NCBI GenBank assembly: GCA_903847405.1
Contig: CAINDP010000179.1
Coordinates: 18,673-82,672 of the forward strand
Direction: 5' to 3'
DNA: 64,000 nt
Source of the DNA: an uncultured Myxococcales bacterium
GTDB lineage: Bacteria > Myxococcota_A > UBA9042 > DTJE01
Of the stretch, positions 8,628 to 18,574 are shown in pieces (within the stretch, counting starts at the first letter, position 1; each line of letters starts with the position of its first letter). The notes beneath the pieces were generated by a model, which saw nothing but the letters and a program-made list of their open reading frames with translations, searched no databases and was not told the DNA's origin. A program made the translations under genes and the position numbers.

Positions 8628-10124
8628 TCACACCTCTCCCGGCGCGTGGACGGCGGCGGTGGCCGTGGGACGTTTCGTCGCGGACACGCGGGGATCCATC
8701 ACGCCCTTGATTTCGCTGATGGCCACTGCCGGCAGGATGCGGACGAACAGCAGGAACAGCGTGAAGAACAGCCCGAAGGACCCGATCAGGATCATCCAGT
8801 CCCAGGCGGTCAGCGCGTACATGCCCCAGGACGACGGCAGGAAGTCGCGGTGCAGGGACGTGACGATGATCACGTAGCGCTCGAACCACATGCCGATGTT
8901 GACCAGGATCGACACCGTGAACAGCACGACTGCGTTCCGCCGCATGGACTTGAACCAGAAGATCTGCGGCACCAGGGCGTTGCAGGTGAACATGATGAAG
9001 TACGCCCAGCCGTAGGGCCCGACGGCGCGGTTCCGGAAGATGAAGCCCTCGTACTCGTTGCCGCCGTACCACGCCATGAAGAATTCCGTGGTGTAGGCGA
9101 AGCCGACCAGCATGCCGGTCAGCATGATGACCTTGGCCATCGCCTCCATGTGGTTCAGCGTGATGTAGTTCTTCAGGTTGAACACGTTCCGCATGATCGT
9201 CATCAGCGTGATGACCATCGCGAAGCCGCTGAAGATGGCGCCGATGACGAAGTAGGGCGGGAAGATCGTCGCATGCCAGCCCGGCATGATGGACGTCGCG
9301 AAGTCGAACGACACGATGGTGTGGACGGAAAACACCAGCGGCGTCGCGAAGGCGGCCAGGATCATGTAGGCCGATTCATAGTGCCGCCAGGCGCGGTGGC
9401 TGCCGTTCCAGTTGAACGACAGGGCGTTGTAGAACCGCTTGCGCCAGGGGTGCGTCGCCCGGTCGCGGACCGTCGCCAGGTCGGGCAGCAGGCCCACGTA
9501 CCAGAACGTCAGCGACACCAGCGCGTACGTCGAAATCGCGAAGATGTCCCACGACAGCGCGGAGTTGAAGTTGACCCACAGGGGACCGCGGTCGTTGGGG
9601 TAGGGGACCAGCCAGTACGCGAACCACGCGCGGCCCAGGTGGATGACCGGAAAGATGCCGGCGCAGGCCACGGCGAACAGCGTCATGGCCTCGGCCGAGC
9701 GGTTGATGCCCGTTCGCCACTTCTGGCCGAACAGGAACAGCACGGCCGAAATCAGCGTGCCCGCGTGGCCGATGCCGATCCAGAACACGAAGTTGATGAT
9801 GAACGAACCCCAGCCGACCGGGTGGTTGATGCCCAGGATGCCCATGCCCGAGTAGAACAGGGTCGCGACGCCCAGGACCAGGAAGGACAGCAGGAACAGC
9901 GCCACGCCGAAGGCGATCCACCAGCGGCGCGTCGGGAACTGTTCCGTGTGCATGCAGATGTCGCGGTCGACATCCTGGTAGGTCTTGCCGCCCGTGACCA
10001 GGGGTTCCGGGATTTCCTCGTCGCCGCCGTAAGGCCCGGCGCCCGGCAGGATGACCGGCACGCCCTTCAGGCCGGCATCGCCCGTGACGGTGGCGTACAG
10101 ACTCTCAGACCTGGCCGTCGTCAT
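8628..10124 (-). CDS. actC: Alternative Complex III subunit C (NrfD-like quinol-binding subunit)
   Basis: The 498-residue protein is an NrfD/PsrC-type membrane subunit with about ten helices. Characteristic segments are '[19 protein letters not shown]' and '[13 protein letters not shown]', followed by '[13 protein letters not shown]' and the late '[18 protein letters not shown]' loop. ActC carries the quinol-binding site that feeds the iron-sulfur subunit ActB. The ATG at 10124 overlaps the end of actB by 20 bases and has a GAGGG ribosome site, so the two are probably co-translated. Confidence 0.92.
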   Translation of the reverse strand: MTTARSESLYATVTGDAGLKGVPVILPGAGPYGGDEEIPEPLVTGGKTYQDVDRDICMHTEQFPTRRWWIAFGVALFLLSFLVLGVATLFYSGMGILGINHPVGWGSFIINFVFWIGIGHAGTLISAVLFLFGQKWRTGINRSAEAMTLFAVACAGIFPVIHLGRAWFAYWLVPYPNDRGPLWVNFNSALSWDIFAISTYALVSLTFWYVGLLPDLATVRDRATHPWRKRFYNALSFNWNGSHRAWRHYESAYMILAAFATPLVFSVHTIVSFDFATSIMPGWHATIFPPYFVIGAIFSGFAMVITLMTIMRNVFNLKNYITLNHMEAMAKVIMLTGMLVGFAYTTEFFMAWYGGNEYEGFIFRNRAVGPYGWAYFIMFTCNALVPQIFWFKSMRRNAVVLFTVSILVNIGMWFERYVIIVTSLHRDFLPSSWGMYALTAWDWMILIGSFGLFFTLFLLFVRILPAVAISEIKGVMDPRVSATKRPTATAAVHAPGEV

Positions 10125-13100
10125 TGCGCACCCTCGTCAGGTAGGAGATGGAGGGCTTGACGCCCAGGTTCCGCAGCAGCCGCATGGCGCGCGGGCTGTC
10201 GGCCAGCCGCCGGACGCGGGCCTCGGGGTCCAGCACGTTGCCGAAGGTGATCGCGCCGGTGGGGCAGGCCTCCATGCAGGCCGGCACGACCTCGCCGTCG
10301 TGGATCTGCAGTTTGCGGCCTTCCCGGGTCGCCGTGGCGCGCGCCTCGCGGATCCGCTGCACGCAGAACGAGCACTTTTCCATCACGCCCCGGTGGCGGA
10401 CGGTCACTTCCGGGTTGTTCTTCATGGGCAGGCGCCCGCGGACGTTGAGGATTTCGCCCATCGCCAGCTTGGGCACCAGCATCCGGAAGAAGGGGTTCGT
10501 CTTGCCGTAGGAGTATTCCAGCCAGTTGTAGCGCCGCACCTTGAAGGGGCAGTTGTTGCTGCAGTAGCGCGTGCCGACGCAGCGGTTGTACACCTGCTGG
10601 TTCAGGCCGTCCTCGCTGTGCATCGTGGCCACGAAGGGGCACACCGTTTCGCACGGCGCGTTTTCGCAGTGCTGGCACAGCATGGGCTGGAACAGGGTGC
10701 GGGGCTCCTCGACCACCGCCAGGGGGCCGTCCCAGACCGTGTCGTCCCAGTCCTTGTCGCGCCCGGCGTCCCAGTAGCGATCGACGCGGATCCAGGCCAT
10801 TTCGCGCCCTTCCCGGACGCCGCGCGGCCCGACCACCGGGATGTTGTTTTCCGCCTGGCAGCCCAGGGTGCACTTGCCGCAGCCGTTGCACTTGGACAGG
10901 TCGATGGCCATGGCCCAGCGCTGCTTGTCGGGGCTGCGGTCGGGCCAGATCGAGGGGCCGCCGCCTTCCTGCTCGGTGCCGGCCTGGGGATCCGCCCGGA
11001 CCTCCTTCAGCGTGGCCGCCGGCAGCAGTTGGCGCGCCTCGCGATCCAGGACCTCGCTGCCCTGGGTGATGGCCAGTTCCTCGGAACCGCCGGCCTTGGC
11101 GATTTCGCAGGACAGGCCGACCCGGAGGACGCGGCCGCCCACCAGGGGCGCCAGGGGGAAGGTCGCGCGCCCGATGCCGTTGCCCGCCAGGCCCGCGGCC
11201 GTGCGGCCGAGGCCCAGGGGGATCGCCACGACGTCGGCGTGGAGGCCCGCGTGGCGGTAAGACGGCAGCGTGACCGAGGCGCCGCCGGACGTGACCTTGA
11301 CCAGGTCGCCGTTCTTCAGCCCCATGGCGTCGAAGCGCCGGGGCGCGATGGCGATCCAGTCCCCCCAGGTGATGCGGGTCAGGGGGTCGGGCAGCTCGTG
11401 CAGCCAGCCGTTGTTGGCGCTGCGCCCGTCGAGGTGCGCGAAGTGCGGGTGCAGGTGCAGTTCCACCAGGGACGCCGCGGCCGGGGCGGCGTCCGCCAGC
11501 AGCGACACTGCGCCGGTGTTGAAGGACGGCAGGGATCGGGCCGAGGACGGGCTGGTCCAGAAGCCCGCGCGCAGGGTTTCGTCCCAGGCGTCCTCGAATT
11601 CGGGGGTGGCGACGTCGGTGCCGAAGAAGTTGCGGGCCCACCAGGCGCGGATCCAGTGCCATGCCGGGCTGGTGTTGGGCGCGGGGGCCTTCGGGTCGAC
11701 GGCGGGGCGGGTGGCGGCCATGGCGTCCGCGATGTCGCCGCCGGCGCCGGCCTGGGCGGCCCAGGCCAGCAGCACGTCCAGGAGGCCCCATGTCGCATAC
11801 AGCGGCCGCAGCAGGGGCTGCTGGATCGTGTGCACGTCGCCGGGGAACGAGGCGTCGGCCCAGGCCTCGAAGGGATGCGAGGCGGGCGCCAGCCAGTCGG
11901 CCAGGCGGGACGTTTCGTCCAGGCGGTCGTTGAGGGATACGACCAGGCGCGCTTTCGCGAAGGCTTCGGCCACCTTCAGGGAGGCTGGGGCGTCGTGGAC
12001 CGGGTTCGGGCCGGCGACGATCAGCACGTCGATGCGCCCGGCATCCAGATCGGCCACCAGGTCCGCCAGCGCCTTCAGGCCGCCCGTCGGGGGGGCGCCC
12101 CAGGCGTCCAGGTCGAACGTGGATCCGTAGGCGCCCAGGCTGGCGTTCAGCAGGTGGACGGCGGTTTCCAGCGCCAGGCCGCCCGCCGAGGCGCCCGCGT
12201 TCAGGCCGGCCAGGACGATGGCCTTGGGGCCGGCGGCCCTCAGTTCGGCGGCAACGCCCCTCAGGACGTCCGCCGGGACGCCCACGGCCGTGGTGATCGT
12301 GTCGATGGCGAAGGGCTTCAGGGCGTCCGCGACGTCGAGGTCGCTGGCCAGCGGTCCGACGCCGCCCTCCTGGATCACCTGGTGGGCCAGGGCGCACGCG
12401 ATGGCGGGCAGGTGGCTGTCGCGCACCCGGATGCGTCGGTCGGCGTTGGCGCCGGTCAGCGTCAGGCGGCTTTCGAAGGCGATGAAGCGGCCCATGCCGT
12501 CGGGATGGCCGGGGTCGCGGCGGTCGGCAAAGTCCGCCTCGCGGCGATCGCCGGCGATGTCCAGGAAGTCGGCGCCCAGGCCCACGACCAGGGACGCGCG
12601 GTCCAGGCGCGGGGTCGGGATGCGGGCATCCCCGAAGGCCTGTCGCCAGGCCTCCACGGCGGCGTCGGGCTGGAACGCCTCCCACTCCACGATGCGGGCG
12701 CCGGTGGCCCGGGCGAACTCGTCGTATGCGGCCCGGGTCGCGGCGCCGGTGGCGGGGCGCACCAGCAGCGCCACGCGGTCCCGGGATGCCTTCAGCCCGC
12801 GGACCACCTCGTCGCTCACGGCGGCCCAGGTCGTCTTGGCCGGAGAGCCGGTTCCGCGGCGGACCGACAGGGGCTGCTGCACGCGGTCGGGATCGTACAG
12901 GTCCAGCAGGGCGGCCTGGGTCCGGACGGTGAGGGGCGTCCGGGACGGGTGCGCGGGGTTCGGGGCGACGAGGATCGGGCGGCCTTCGCGGGTGCGGGCG
13001 ATGAAGGGCACGCCGTCCAGGACGCTGGCGTAGAACAGCGGCCGCCCCACGGATCGCATGCCCTCGGGACGCTGGTTCAGCGGCACCAGGGTTTCGACCG

Positions 13101-13302
13101 GCTGCTGGCAGCCCGCCGCCGCCAGGGCGCTCCCGGCCGCGATGGTCGTGGTCACCCGCAGGAAGTCGCGGCGGTTCAGCCCGCGATCCGCGGTGACGGC
13201 GGCCTCCAGGGACCCGGCGTCGGGGGCCGGGTCGGTCCCGGGGACCTCCCGATGCGTGTGGGGATGCGCAACTGCGTCACGGGTCAAGTCGTTCCTCGAC
13301 AT
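10105..13302 (-). CDS. actB: Alternative Complex III subunit B (molybdopterin-like plus Fe-S protein)
   Basis: The 1065-residue protein begins with a Tat-type signal (RRDFLR from residue 44, then a hydrophobic stretch and Cys), so it is exported folded and possibly lipid-anchored. Residues about 60-760 form the molybdopterin-oxidoreductase-like domain; in characterised ActB this lacks molybdenum. The C-terminal part (about 795-1010) is ferredoxin-like with four Cys groups: [31 protein letters not shown] and CSFCVQRI with a later CMEACP. These should hold three 4Fe-4S and one 3Fe-4S cluster. It takes electrons from quinol at ActC and passes them to the ActA/ActE hemes. The ATG at 13302 has a GAGGAAGG ribosome site. 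Confidence 0.93.
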   Translation of the reverse strand: MSRNDLTRDAVAHPHTHREVPGTDPAPDAGSLEAAVTADRGLNRRDFLRVTTTIAAGSALAAAGCQQPVETLVPLNQRPEGMRSVGRPLFYASVLDGVPFIARTREGRPILVAPNPAHPSRTPLTVRTQAALLDLYDPDRVQQPLSVRRGTGSPAKTTWAAVSDEVVRGLKASRDRVALLVRPATGAATRAAYDEFARATGARIVEWEAFQPDAAVEAWRQAFGDARIPTPRLDRASLVVGLGADFLDIAGDRREADFADRRDPGHPDGMGRFIAFESRLTLTGANADRRIRVRDSHLPAIACALAHQVIQEGGVGPLASDLDVADALKPFAIDTITTAVGVPADVLRGVAAELRAAGPKAIVLAGLNAGASAGGLALETAVHLLNASLGAYGSTFDLDAWGAPPTGGLKALADLVADLDAGRIDVLIVAGPNPVHDAPASLKVAEAFAKARLVVSLNDRLDETSRLADWLAPASHPFEAWADASFPGDVHTIQQPLLRPLYATWGLLDVLLAWAAQAGAGGDIADAMAATRPAVDPKAPAPNTSPAWHWIRAWWARNFFGTDVATPEFEDAWDETLRAGFWTSPSSARSLPSFNTGAVSLLADAAPAAASLVELHLHPHFAHLDGRSANNGWLHELPDPLTRITWGDWIAIAPRRFDAMGLKNGDLVKVTSGGASVTLPSYRHAGLHADVVAIPLGLGRTAAGLAGNGIGRATFPLAPLVGGRVLRVGLSCEIAKAGGSEELAITQGSEVLDREARQLLPAATLKEVRADPQAGTEQEGGGPSIWPDRSPDKQRWAMAIDLSKCNGCGKCTLGCQAENNIPVVGPRGVREGREMAWIRVDRYWDAGRDKDWDDTVWDGPLAVVEEPRTLFQPMLCQHCENAPCETVCPFVATMHSEDGLNQQVYNRCVGTRYCSNNCPFKVRRYNWLEYSYGKTNPFFRMLVPKLAMGEILNVRGRLPMKNNPEVTVRHRGVMEKCSFCVQRIREARATATREGRKLQIHDGEVVPACMEACPTGAITFGNVLDPEARVRRLADSPRAMRLLRNLGVKPSISYLTRVRNDDGQV

Positions 13303-13313
13303 GCTTTCCTTCC

Positions 13314-13907
13314 TCACCGGTGGCACGTGACGCAATCCGTGGGCGCCGCCTTTTCGGGTTTGCGATGGCACTCCAGGCACCACCCCATGTTGAAGCGGTT
13401 CTGGACGGACACCACGCCCATCGCGGCGACGTCGCCGTGGCAGTCCTTGCACTCGACCTTCGGCTTGCCCTGATCGTCCTTCGCATTCAGGTGGGCCGAG
13501 TGGTCGAAGTACACGAAATCGGGCAGATCGTGGACCTTGACCCACGGGATCGGCCGGCCGTCGTCCCAGTACTTCTTCAGGGCCAGGACCCACTCCTTGT
13601 CGACACCCACGGTGGAGTGGCAGTTCATGCAGATGTCGGTGGAGGGGAGGGTGGACTGGCGGCCCTTGTACGGCATCGTGTGGCAGTAGACGCAGGGGAT
13701 GTCATACCCGCCCAGGTTGAGCTCCCGGCCCTTGTCGTCCACGGTCCAGTTCGCCGGGCCGGCCATGCGCAGGTGCTGGAAGAAGATCGGTTGCGGGGGT
13801 TCGTACCCCTTCCGTGGATTCATGCAGCCCGGCGCGCCGGCGGTTGCAATCGCCAGGGCCAGCAGCATCACGACGGTCTGCACCGGGTGAGGTCCTCGCG
13901 GTGTCAT
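13314..13907 (-). CDS. actA: Alternative Complex III subunit A (pentaheme cytochrome c)
   Basis: The 197-residue exported protein has five CxxCH heme-c sites, at residues 72, 93, 153, 177 and 192. A hydrophobic N-terminal segment (10-25) is followed by Cys28, which could be a lipid anchor. Spacing and the terminal CVTCHR are typical of ActA. It is the periplasmic multiheme electron-transfer subunit of Alternative Complex III. The start overlaps the ccoS stop by four bases (ATGA), tying the complex genes directly to the cbb3 assembly genes. Confidence 0.92.
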   Translation of the reverse strand: MTPRGPHPVQTVVMLLALAIATAGAPGCMNPRKGYEPPQPIFFQHLRMAGPANWTVDDKGRELNLGGYDIPCVYCHTMPYKGRQSTLPSTDICMNCHSTVGVDKEWVLALKKYWDDGRPIPWVKVHDLPDFVYFDHSAHLNAKDDQGKPKVECKDCHGDVAAMGVVSVQNRFNMGWCLECHRKPEKAAPTDCVTCHR

Positions 13908-14107
13908 CGGTCCCCCTTCTCCTCGTCCTTCGGCCGGTTCTTCGCAGGCTCGGTCTTCTTCGGCGCCGGTTCGTCGTCGAACAGGATTCGCATGGCCGGG
14001 GTTTCCAGATCGTCAAACTGGCCCTTGCGGACGGCCCAGATGAACAGGGCCACCGCCAGTCCGGCAAAGAGCAGCGCCAGTGGGAGGAGGACCAGGATCA
14101 ACTCCAT
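13904..14107 (-). CDS. ccoS: cbb3 oxidase maturation protein CcoS
   Basis: The 67-residue protein has one N-terminal transmembrane helix (about 3-25) followed by the family signature 'WAVRKGQFDDLETPAMRIL' and a Lys/Glu-rich tail. CcoS is needed for heme and copper insertion into the CcoN subunit. The ATG at 14107 gives the canonical MELI-type start. The gene overlaps the end of ccoI by ten bases and the start of actA by four. Confidence 0.93.
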   Translation of the reverse strand: MELILVLLPLALLFAGLAVALFIWAVRKGQFDDLETPAMRILFDDEPAPKKTEPAKNRPKDEEKGDR

Positions 14108-16593
14108 GGTCTGGACTCCCCCCTCGCGGCCGGGCGAAAGAACGTGCGCCCTGCGACCGACGACAGGATCACCGTCAACGAACTCACGGGCATCAAGACA
14201 GCGGCCAGGAGGGGTCCCACGAGCCCCGACATGGCCAGAAAAATGCCGAAAAAATTGTAGCACAGGGACAGCAGCAGATTGCGGTGGATGATCCGAAGGG
14301 TAAGCCTGGAGCCGAGTTCCAGCTGCAAGAGCGGATCGAGGCCCTGTCGCGTGAAGACCACGTCGGCGGCTGCCAGGGAGGGGCCTGCCCCCCCGTGGAC
14401 GCTGACGCCGACGTCGGCGAGGGCCAGGGCGGCGGCGTCGTTCACGCCGTCGCCGACCATGAGGACCCGGCCGGATTGGGAGGATCCGCGGCCCTGGGCC
14501 AGCGAGGCGACGAAATCGCGCTTGGCCTCGGGGGTCAGGCCGCCGTGGGCGTCCCCCTGGGGGATGCCCAGCGCGTCCGCCACGCGGGCCACGACCGCCG
14601 GGTGGTCGCCGGACAGGATCGTGGGCCGCCAGCCGCGACGGCGCAGGGCGTCGATCGTATGGCGTGCCTCGGGGCGCAGCGGGTCGCCCAGGGCCACCAG
14701 TCCCCGGATCGTGCCATCCACCGCCACGAGGACCGGGGACAGTCCCCGGGCCGCGGCGTTGTCGGCAGTCGTGCGCCAGGCGTCCGGGATCGGGATGGCC
14801 AGCGACTCCAGGTGGGCCAGGTTCCCCGCGGCCACGGACCGGCCGCCCACCGTGCCCCGGATGCCGCGGCCCAGGGACTCCTGGACGTCCTCGACGGGAA
14901 GAATGGGAAAAATGGGGACAGGGAAATCGGTGTCTGTCCCCATTTTTCCGCGCATCGCCAGCGCGATCGGGTGCGACGACTGGGCCTCCAGCACGACGAC
15001 CCGGGCCGCTGTGTCCGCGTCCAGATCATGTTCCACCACGGCCAGGCGTCCCTCGGTCAGGGTGCCCGTCTTGTCCAGCAGGACGGTGCGGACCTCGCGC
15101 AGCCGCTCGATGACGTCGGGCCCCTTCAGGAAGATGCCGATGCGCGCGGCCCGGGACACGCCCACCGTCATGGCCACGGGCGTCCCCAGCGCCAGTGCGC
15201 ACGGGCACGAAACCACCAGCAGGGCCACCACGTGCGTGAGGGCGGACTCCAGCCCCTCGGGCAGCCAGATCGCTGCCGTCACGGCGGCCAGGCCCAGCAC
15301 TCCCAGCACGAACCAGCGGCTCCAGCCGTCGGCGGCCCGGACCAGCGGCGCCTTCCCCGAGGCGGCCTCGTCCACCATCCGCAACAGGGCGCCCACGCGG
15401 GTCCCTTCGCCGGCTGCCCGGACCACCAGGACGATGCGGGCGCCCCGGTTCGTCGCCCCCGCGGATACCTCGACCCCCGGGTGGACCGGGATCGGCATGG
15501 ATTCGCCGGTCAGGACCGAGTTGTCCACGGCCGACTCGCCGGCCTCGACCACGCCGTCCGCCGGCACCAGTTCGCCCGACAGGATCTCGACCCGCTGCCC
15601 CGGTTTCAGGGACTCGACGGGCACCTCCCGGGAGCCGTCACCCTCGACCAGGAGGTGCGCGAACTCCACGAAGGCGATCCCGCGCAGGGCCTCCGACCGC
15701 TCCACGGCGGCCCGCTGGGCCCGGGACTGCAGGAACCGTCCTCCCAGCAGCAGGGCCACCAGCATCGAAACCGAATCGAAGTAGATGGGCCCGTCGCCGG
15801 CGATCACCCCGGCCGCGCTGAAGGCGAAGGCCCCCAGGATCGCGATGGCGATGGGCAGGTCCACGTGGGGTACGCGTTGCCGGATGCCCGACCAGGCCGC
15901 GGTGTAGAACGGCCGCGCCGAGTACAGCATGACCGGCAGCGACAGGGCCAGCGCCAGCCACCGGAAGAAGCCCACGAAGACCGGCTCGATCCCCTGGTAC
16001 TCGCCCGCGTACAGGGCTCCCTGCAGCATCATGATGTTCATCGCGCAGGCGACCGCGACGCCGACGCGGATCAGCAGCGACCGGTCCTCGGACTTCCGCA
16101 GGGATTCGATGTCCTTGTGCCGCCAGGGGTGGGGGGCGTAGCCCAGCCGGTCCAGGGCGCGGGCCACCTCGGACAGGCGTACCGCGGCCGGGTCCCACTC
16201 GACCTCGGCCTGGGCCCGGGGCAGGTTCAGGCGGACGGACACCACGCCGGACTGGAAGGCGGGCAGGCGCTCGACCAGCCAGACGCAGGCCGCGCAGTGG
16301 ACGCCCTCGAGGTACAGGCGGGTCCGGCAGGTGCCCCGGTCGGTGGGCCGGGCGTGCTCCGCCGCGAACGCGTCGTCGTCGAAATCCTGGTAGGAACGAC
16401 CGGTGACCCGCGCGGGGACGGGCGGCGCGCCATCGGCGTCCCGCAACCGGTAGTACTGGTCGAAGCCGAGGTCGTGGAGGAGACCGTAGACGGAGCGGCA
16501 GCCGCCGCAGCAGAACTGGAGGGCCTCGTCCGGCCGCGCGAAGGCTGCGGGCACGGGCAGGCCGCAGTGATCGCATCGGGCCGCGGCGTCCAT
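14098..16593 (-). CDS. ccoI: copper-transporting P1B-type ATPase CcoI (cbb3 assembly)
   Basis: The 831-residue protein is a FixI/CcoI P-type ATPase that supplies copper for cbb3 oxidase. The N terminus has the CcoI-specific Cys-rich zinc-like part (CDHC and CCGGC) and an HMA-like domain with HCAACVWL. About eight membrane helices follow. The transport motif CPCALAL, the phosphorylation motif DKTGTLTEG, the nucleotide-binding HP motif (SSHPIA) and GDGVND are all present. I chose the ATG at 16593 over a GTG two codons earlier. Between the HP motif and 'ESLGRGIRGTVGG' there is an unusual in-frame insertion of about 18 residues made by a perfect inverted repeat at 14906-14949. Confidence 0.92.
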   Translation of the reverse strand: MDAAARCDHCGLPVPAAFARPDEALQFCCGGCRSVYGLLHDLGFDQYYRLRDADGAPPVPARVTGRSYQDFDDDAFAAEHARPTDRGTCRTRLYLEGVHCAACVWLVERLPAFQSGVVSVRLNLPRAQAEVEWDPAAVRLSEVARALDRLGYAPHPWRHKDIESLRKSEDRSLLIRVGVAVACAMNIMMLQGALYAGEYQGIEPVFVGFFRWLALALSLPVMLYSARPFYTAAWSGIRQRVPHVDLPIAIAILGAFAFSAAGVIAGDGPIYFDSVSMLVALLLGGRFLQSRAQRAAVERSEALRGIAFVEFAHLLVEGDGSREVPVESLKPGQRVEILSGELVPADGVVEAGESAVDNSVLTGESMPIPVHPGVEVSAGATNRGARIVLVVRAAGEGTRVGALLRMVDEAASGKAPLVRAADGWSRWFVLGVLGLAAVTAAIWLPEGLESALTHVVALLVVSCPCALALGTPVAMTVGVSRAARIGIFLKGPDVIERLREVRTVLLDKTGTLTEGRLAVVEHDLDADTAARVVVLEAQSSHPIALAMRGKMGTDTDFPVPIFPILPVEDVQESLGRGIRGTVGGRSVAAGNLAHLESLAIPIPDAWRTTADNAAARGLSPVLVAVDGTIRGLVALGDPLRPEARHTIDALRRRGWRPTILSGDHPAVVARVADALGIPQGDAHGGLTPEAKRDFVASLAQGRGSSQSGRVLMVGDGVNDAAALALADVGVSVHGGAGPSLAAADVVFTRQGLDPLLQLELGSRLTLRIIHRNLLLSLCYNFFGIFLAMSGLVGPLLAAVLMPVSSLTVILSSVAGRTFFRPAARGESRPWS
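14733..14749. repeat. short perfect palindrome inside ccoI
   Basis: CCGGGGAC and GTCCCCGG flank a single A. The palindrome contains the GGGGACAG core also present in the larger inverted repeat 160 bp away. It encodes part of a normal-looking 'GLSPVLVAV' strand, so it may be coding coincidence. Confidence 0.5.
14906..14949. repeat. REP-like 16-bp perfect inverted repeat inserted in ccoI
   Basis: The arm at 14906-14921 (GGAAAAATGGGGACAG) is the exact reverse complement of 14934-14949, with a 12-base loop GGAAATCGGTGT. The AT-rich arms stand out from the GC-rich gene. The GGGGACAG plus ACACCGATTT wording resembles REP-type palindromes mobilised by RAYT/IS200-like transposases in other bacteria (recalled, not searched). 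No transposase gene is in the window. The element keeps the ccoI frame open. Confidence 0.85.
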
Positions 16594-16600
16594 GGGCACC

Positions 16601-17122
16601 CTACATCGCTCCGGCGGCGACGGTCACTCGGGCCTGGTGAACGAACCGCAGGTCCCCGCGGGCCGCGTCCACGTTCAGTTCCCACAGGCCGGGCGCCGGC
16701 AGGGCGACCAGCGTGCGATAGCGTCCGGGTTCGTGGGGCAGTTCGACCAGCCGCCCCCGGGTGTTCAATCGTCCGTCGGCCGGCCTCAGGACCACGAGGT
16801 TACCCGTCAGGCCGGTCACCGGCAGCGCGTCCCGATCCCGGATCGTCACGTCCACGGGGCGCGGCGTGTCGGCGTCATGGGGAAGGTCCGGCACGTCCAT
16901 CGTCACGACCCAGCCCAGTTGCCGGCTGGCCTCGACGACCGCCCGATCCGCGTCCCAGTCCATGGACTTCCGGTAGTAGTCCGCGATGGGCCGCGGCGCG
17001 GAGGGCCGGGTCGCGAAGTACACCAGGGTCGACTGCGCGACGATCGACATCAGCAGGATCCCCGCCAGGTACAGCGGCCAGCGGTGGCCCGATATCCAGG
17101 CCCGAGCGTCCTTCCCCGTCAT
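16601..17122 (-). CDS. ccoH: cbb3 oxidase assembly protein CcoH/FixH
   Basis: The 173-residue protein has one N-terminal transmembrane helix (about 15-35) followed by a periplasmic FixH domain. Typical features are 'YYRKSMDWDADRAVVEASRQLGW' and the C-terminal 'PGLWELNVDAARGDLRF'. FixH/CcoH proteins help assemble the cbb3 oxidase together with the CcoI copper pump. It lies between ccoG and ccoI with gaps of about ten bases on each side, so translation of the three is probably coupled. Confidence 0.88.
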   Translation of the reverse strand: MTGKDARAWISGHRWPLYLAGILLMSIVAQSTLVYFATRPSAPRPIADYYRKSMDWDADRAVVEASRQLGWVVTMDVPDLPHDADTPRPVDVTIRDRDALPVTGLTGNLVVLRPADGRLNTRGRLVELPHEPGRYRTLVALPAPGLWELNVDAARGDLRFVHQARVTVAAGAM

Positions 17123-17132
17123 CCCCTTGTCC

Positions 17133-18539
17133 TCACTGGTACGGGCCCAGCAGCACGTACTCGCGTTCCACCTTCAGGCCCTGGTCCGATTCGACGCGGA
17201 AGCGGGCCTTCGCCCGGCCGTCCGCGAAGGCCTCCTGCGGGGTCTTCACGGCGATGGTCAGCGTTTCGACCTCGTCCGCGGCCAGCACCAGTGGCTCCGC
17301 GCCGCCCGCCAGTTCGGCCCCCGCCGGGGCGTCCAGCACGACGGTGAAGGTCTGCGGCCGATCCAGGTGATTCGTGAAGCGCATCCGCAGTTGCGTGGCC
17401 ACGATCCCGGCAGGCAGGACCTTGAAGGGCTCGTTCGACGCCCGCAGAACCTCGACCGACGCCATGGGCCGCCCCAGCAGCACGAACCAGAACGCCGCGT
17501 ACACCGCCAGCAGGATCGTGCCGTACACGATCAGCCGCGGACGGGCGAACCGCCGCGTCCCGGTGGCCAGTTCCCGCTGCGAGGTGTACCGCACCAGCCC
17601 GCGGGGACGCTTGATCCGGTCCATCACGTCATCGCACGCATCGATGCACTGCGTGCACGCCACGCACTCCATCTGGAGGCCCTTGCGGATGTCGATGCCG
17701 GTCGGGCAGGTGTGGACGCACCGGCCGCAGTCGATGCAGTCGCCCTGGGTCCGGGGGCCGTCGCCCGCTTCCAGCCGTCCCCGGGGCTCCCCGCGCCCGG
17801 CGTCGTACCCGACCATCAGCGTGTCCGCGTCGACCAGGACGCTCTGCAGACGCCCGTAGGGACAGGCCGTCGTGCACGTCTGCTCGCGGAAGAACCCGAA
17901 ATCCACCAGTTCCAGGGCCGTCAGGCCCGCGATGGCGATCCACACGACCCGGTCGCCCGCGGCCAGTGCCGCCACCATGCCGTCCCAGGACACGAAGTAC
18001 GCGACGAACGTCGCCGCCATCGAGGCGCCGACCAGCGCGAACAGGAGGTATTTCGAAGCCTTCCGGGCCGCCCGCTCGGCGGTCCAGCCCCCTGCGTCCC
18101 GTCGCCTCCGGACCGCGGGCCGACCCTCGACCATCGTTTCGATCGGCCGGAACACGAACTCGAGGTACACGGTCTGGGGGCACGTCCAGCCGCACCAGAT
18201 CCGCCCGAAGACCGCCGTGACGAAGAAGACCGTGATGACCACCCCGGCGCCGAACACCATCAGCAGGACGTTGTCCGCCGGGCGCAGGGTCAGGCCGAAC
18301 ACCAGGAGCTGCCGGTTCGCCAGGTCCACCAGCAGCGCCGGACGGCCCCCGATCGCCAGGTGCGGCAGCCCGAAGAACAGGGCCATCATCGCGATCGCCA
18401 CGATCCGACGTGCCGCGAAGAACCGTCCCCGGCTGAGCACCGGGTCGATCCAGCGCCGCGCGCCCTCCAGCGACAGCCCGGCCAGGGTTTCGTCCTCGGG
18501 CCCGTGTTCGAAGGGGCTGCGGCGGATGTCGTCGCTCAT
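17133..18539 (-). CDS. ccoG: cbb3 oxidase accessory ferredoxin CcoG/FixG
   Basis: The 468-residue membrane protein has about five helices, an NapH-like 'IWCGWTCPQTVYLEFVFRP' region and two 4Fe-4S clusters of ferredoxin type (CIDCGRCVHTCP and CVACTQCIDAC). An Ig-like CcoG C-terminal domain follows. CcoG is reported to act as a cupric reductase that delivers Cu(I) to the oxidase. The ATG at 18539, with an AGGGA ribosome site, matches the family start; the frame is open further upstream inside ccoP. It is followed ten bases later by ccoH. Confidence 0.92.
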   Translation of the reverse strand: MSDDIRRSPFEHGPEDETLAGLSLEGARRWIDPVLSRGRFFAARRIVAIAMMALFFGLPHLAIGGRPALLVDLANRQLLVFGLTLRPADNVLLMVFGAGVVITVFFVTAVFGRIWCGWTCPQTVYLEFVFRPIETMVEGRPAVRRRRDAGGWTAERAARKASKYLLFALVGASMAATFVAYFVSWDGMVAALAAGDRVVWIAIAGLTALELVDFGFFREQTCTTACPYGRLQSVLVDADTLMVGYDAGRGEPRGRLEAGDGPRTQGDCIDCGRCVHTCPTGIDIRKGLQMECVACTQCIDACDDVMDRIKRPRGLVRYTSQRELATGTRRFARPRLIVYGTILLAVYAAFWFVLLGRPMASVEVLRASNEPFKVLPAGIVATQLRMRFTNHLDRPQTFTVVLDAPAGAELAGGAEPLVLAADEVETLTIAVKTPQEAFADGRAKARFRVESDQGLKVEREYVLLGPYQ

Positions 18540-18574
18540 CGGTTGTCCCTGGCGCGTGGAGGGCTTCGGAACGC

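Noticed and set aside
10051..13473. Long plus-strand frame opposite actB
   Set aside because: Antisense shadow with Gly/Gln/Val-rich sequence; actB on the other strand has Tat signal and Fe-S motifs.
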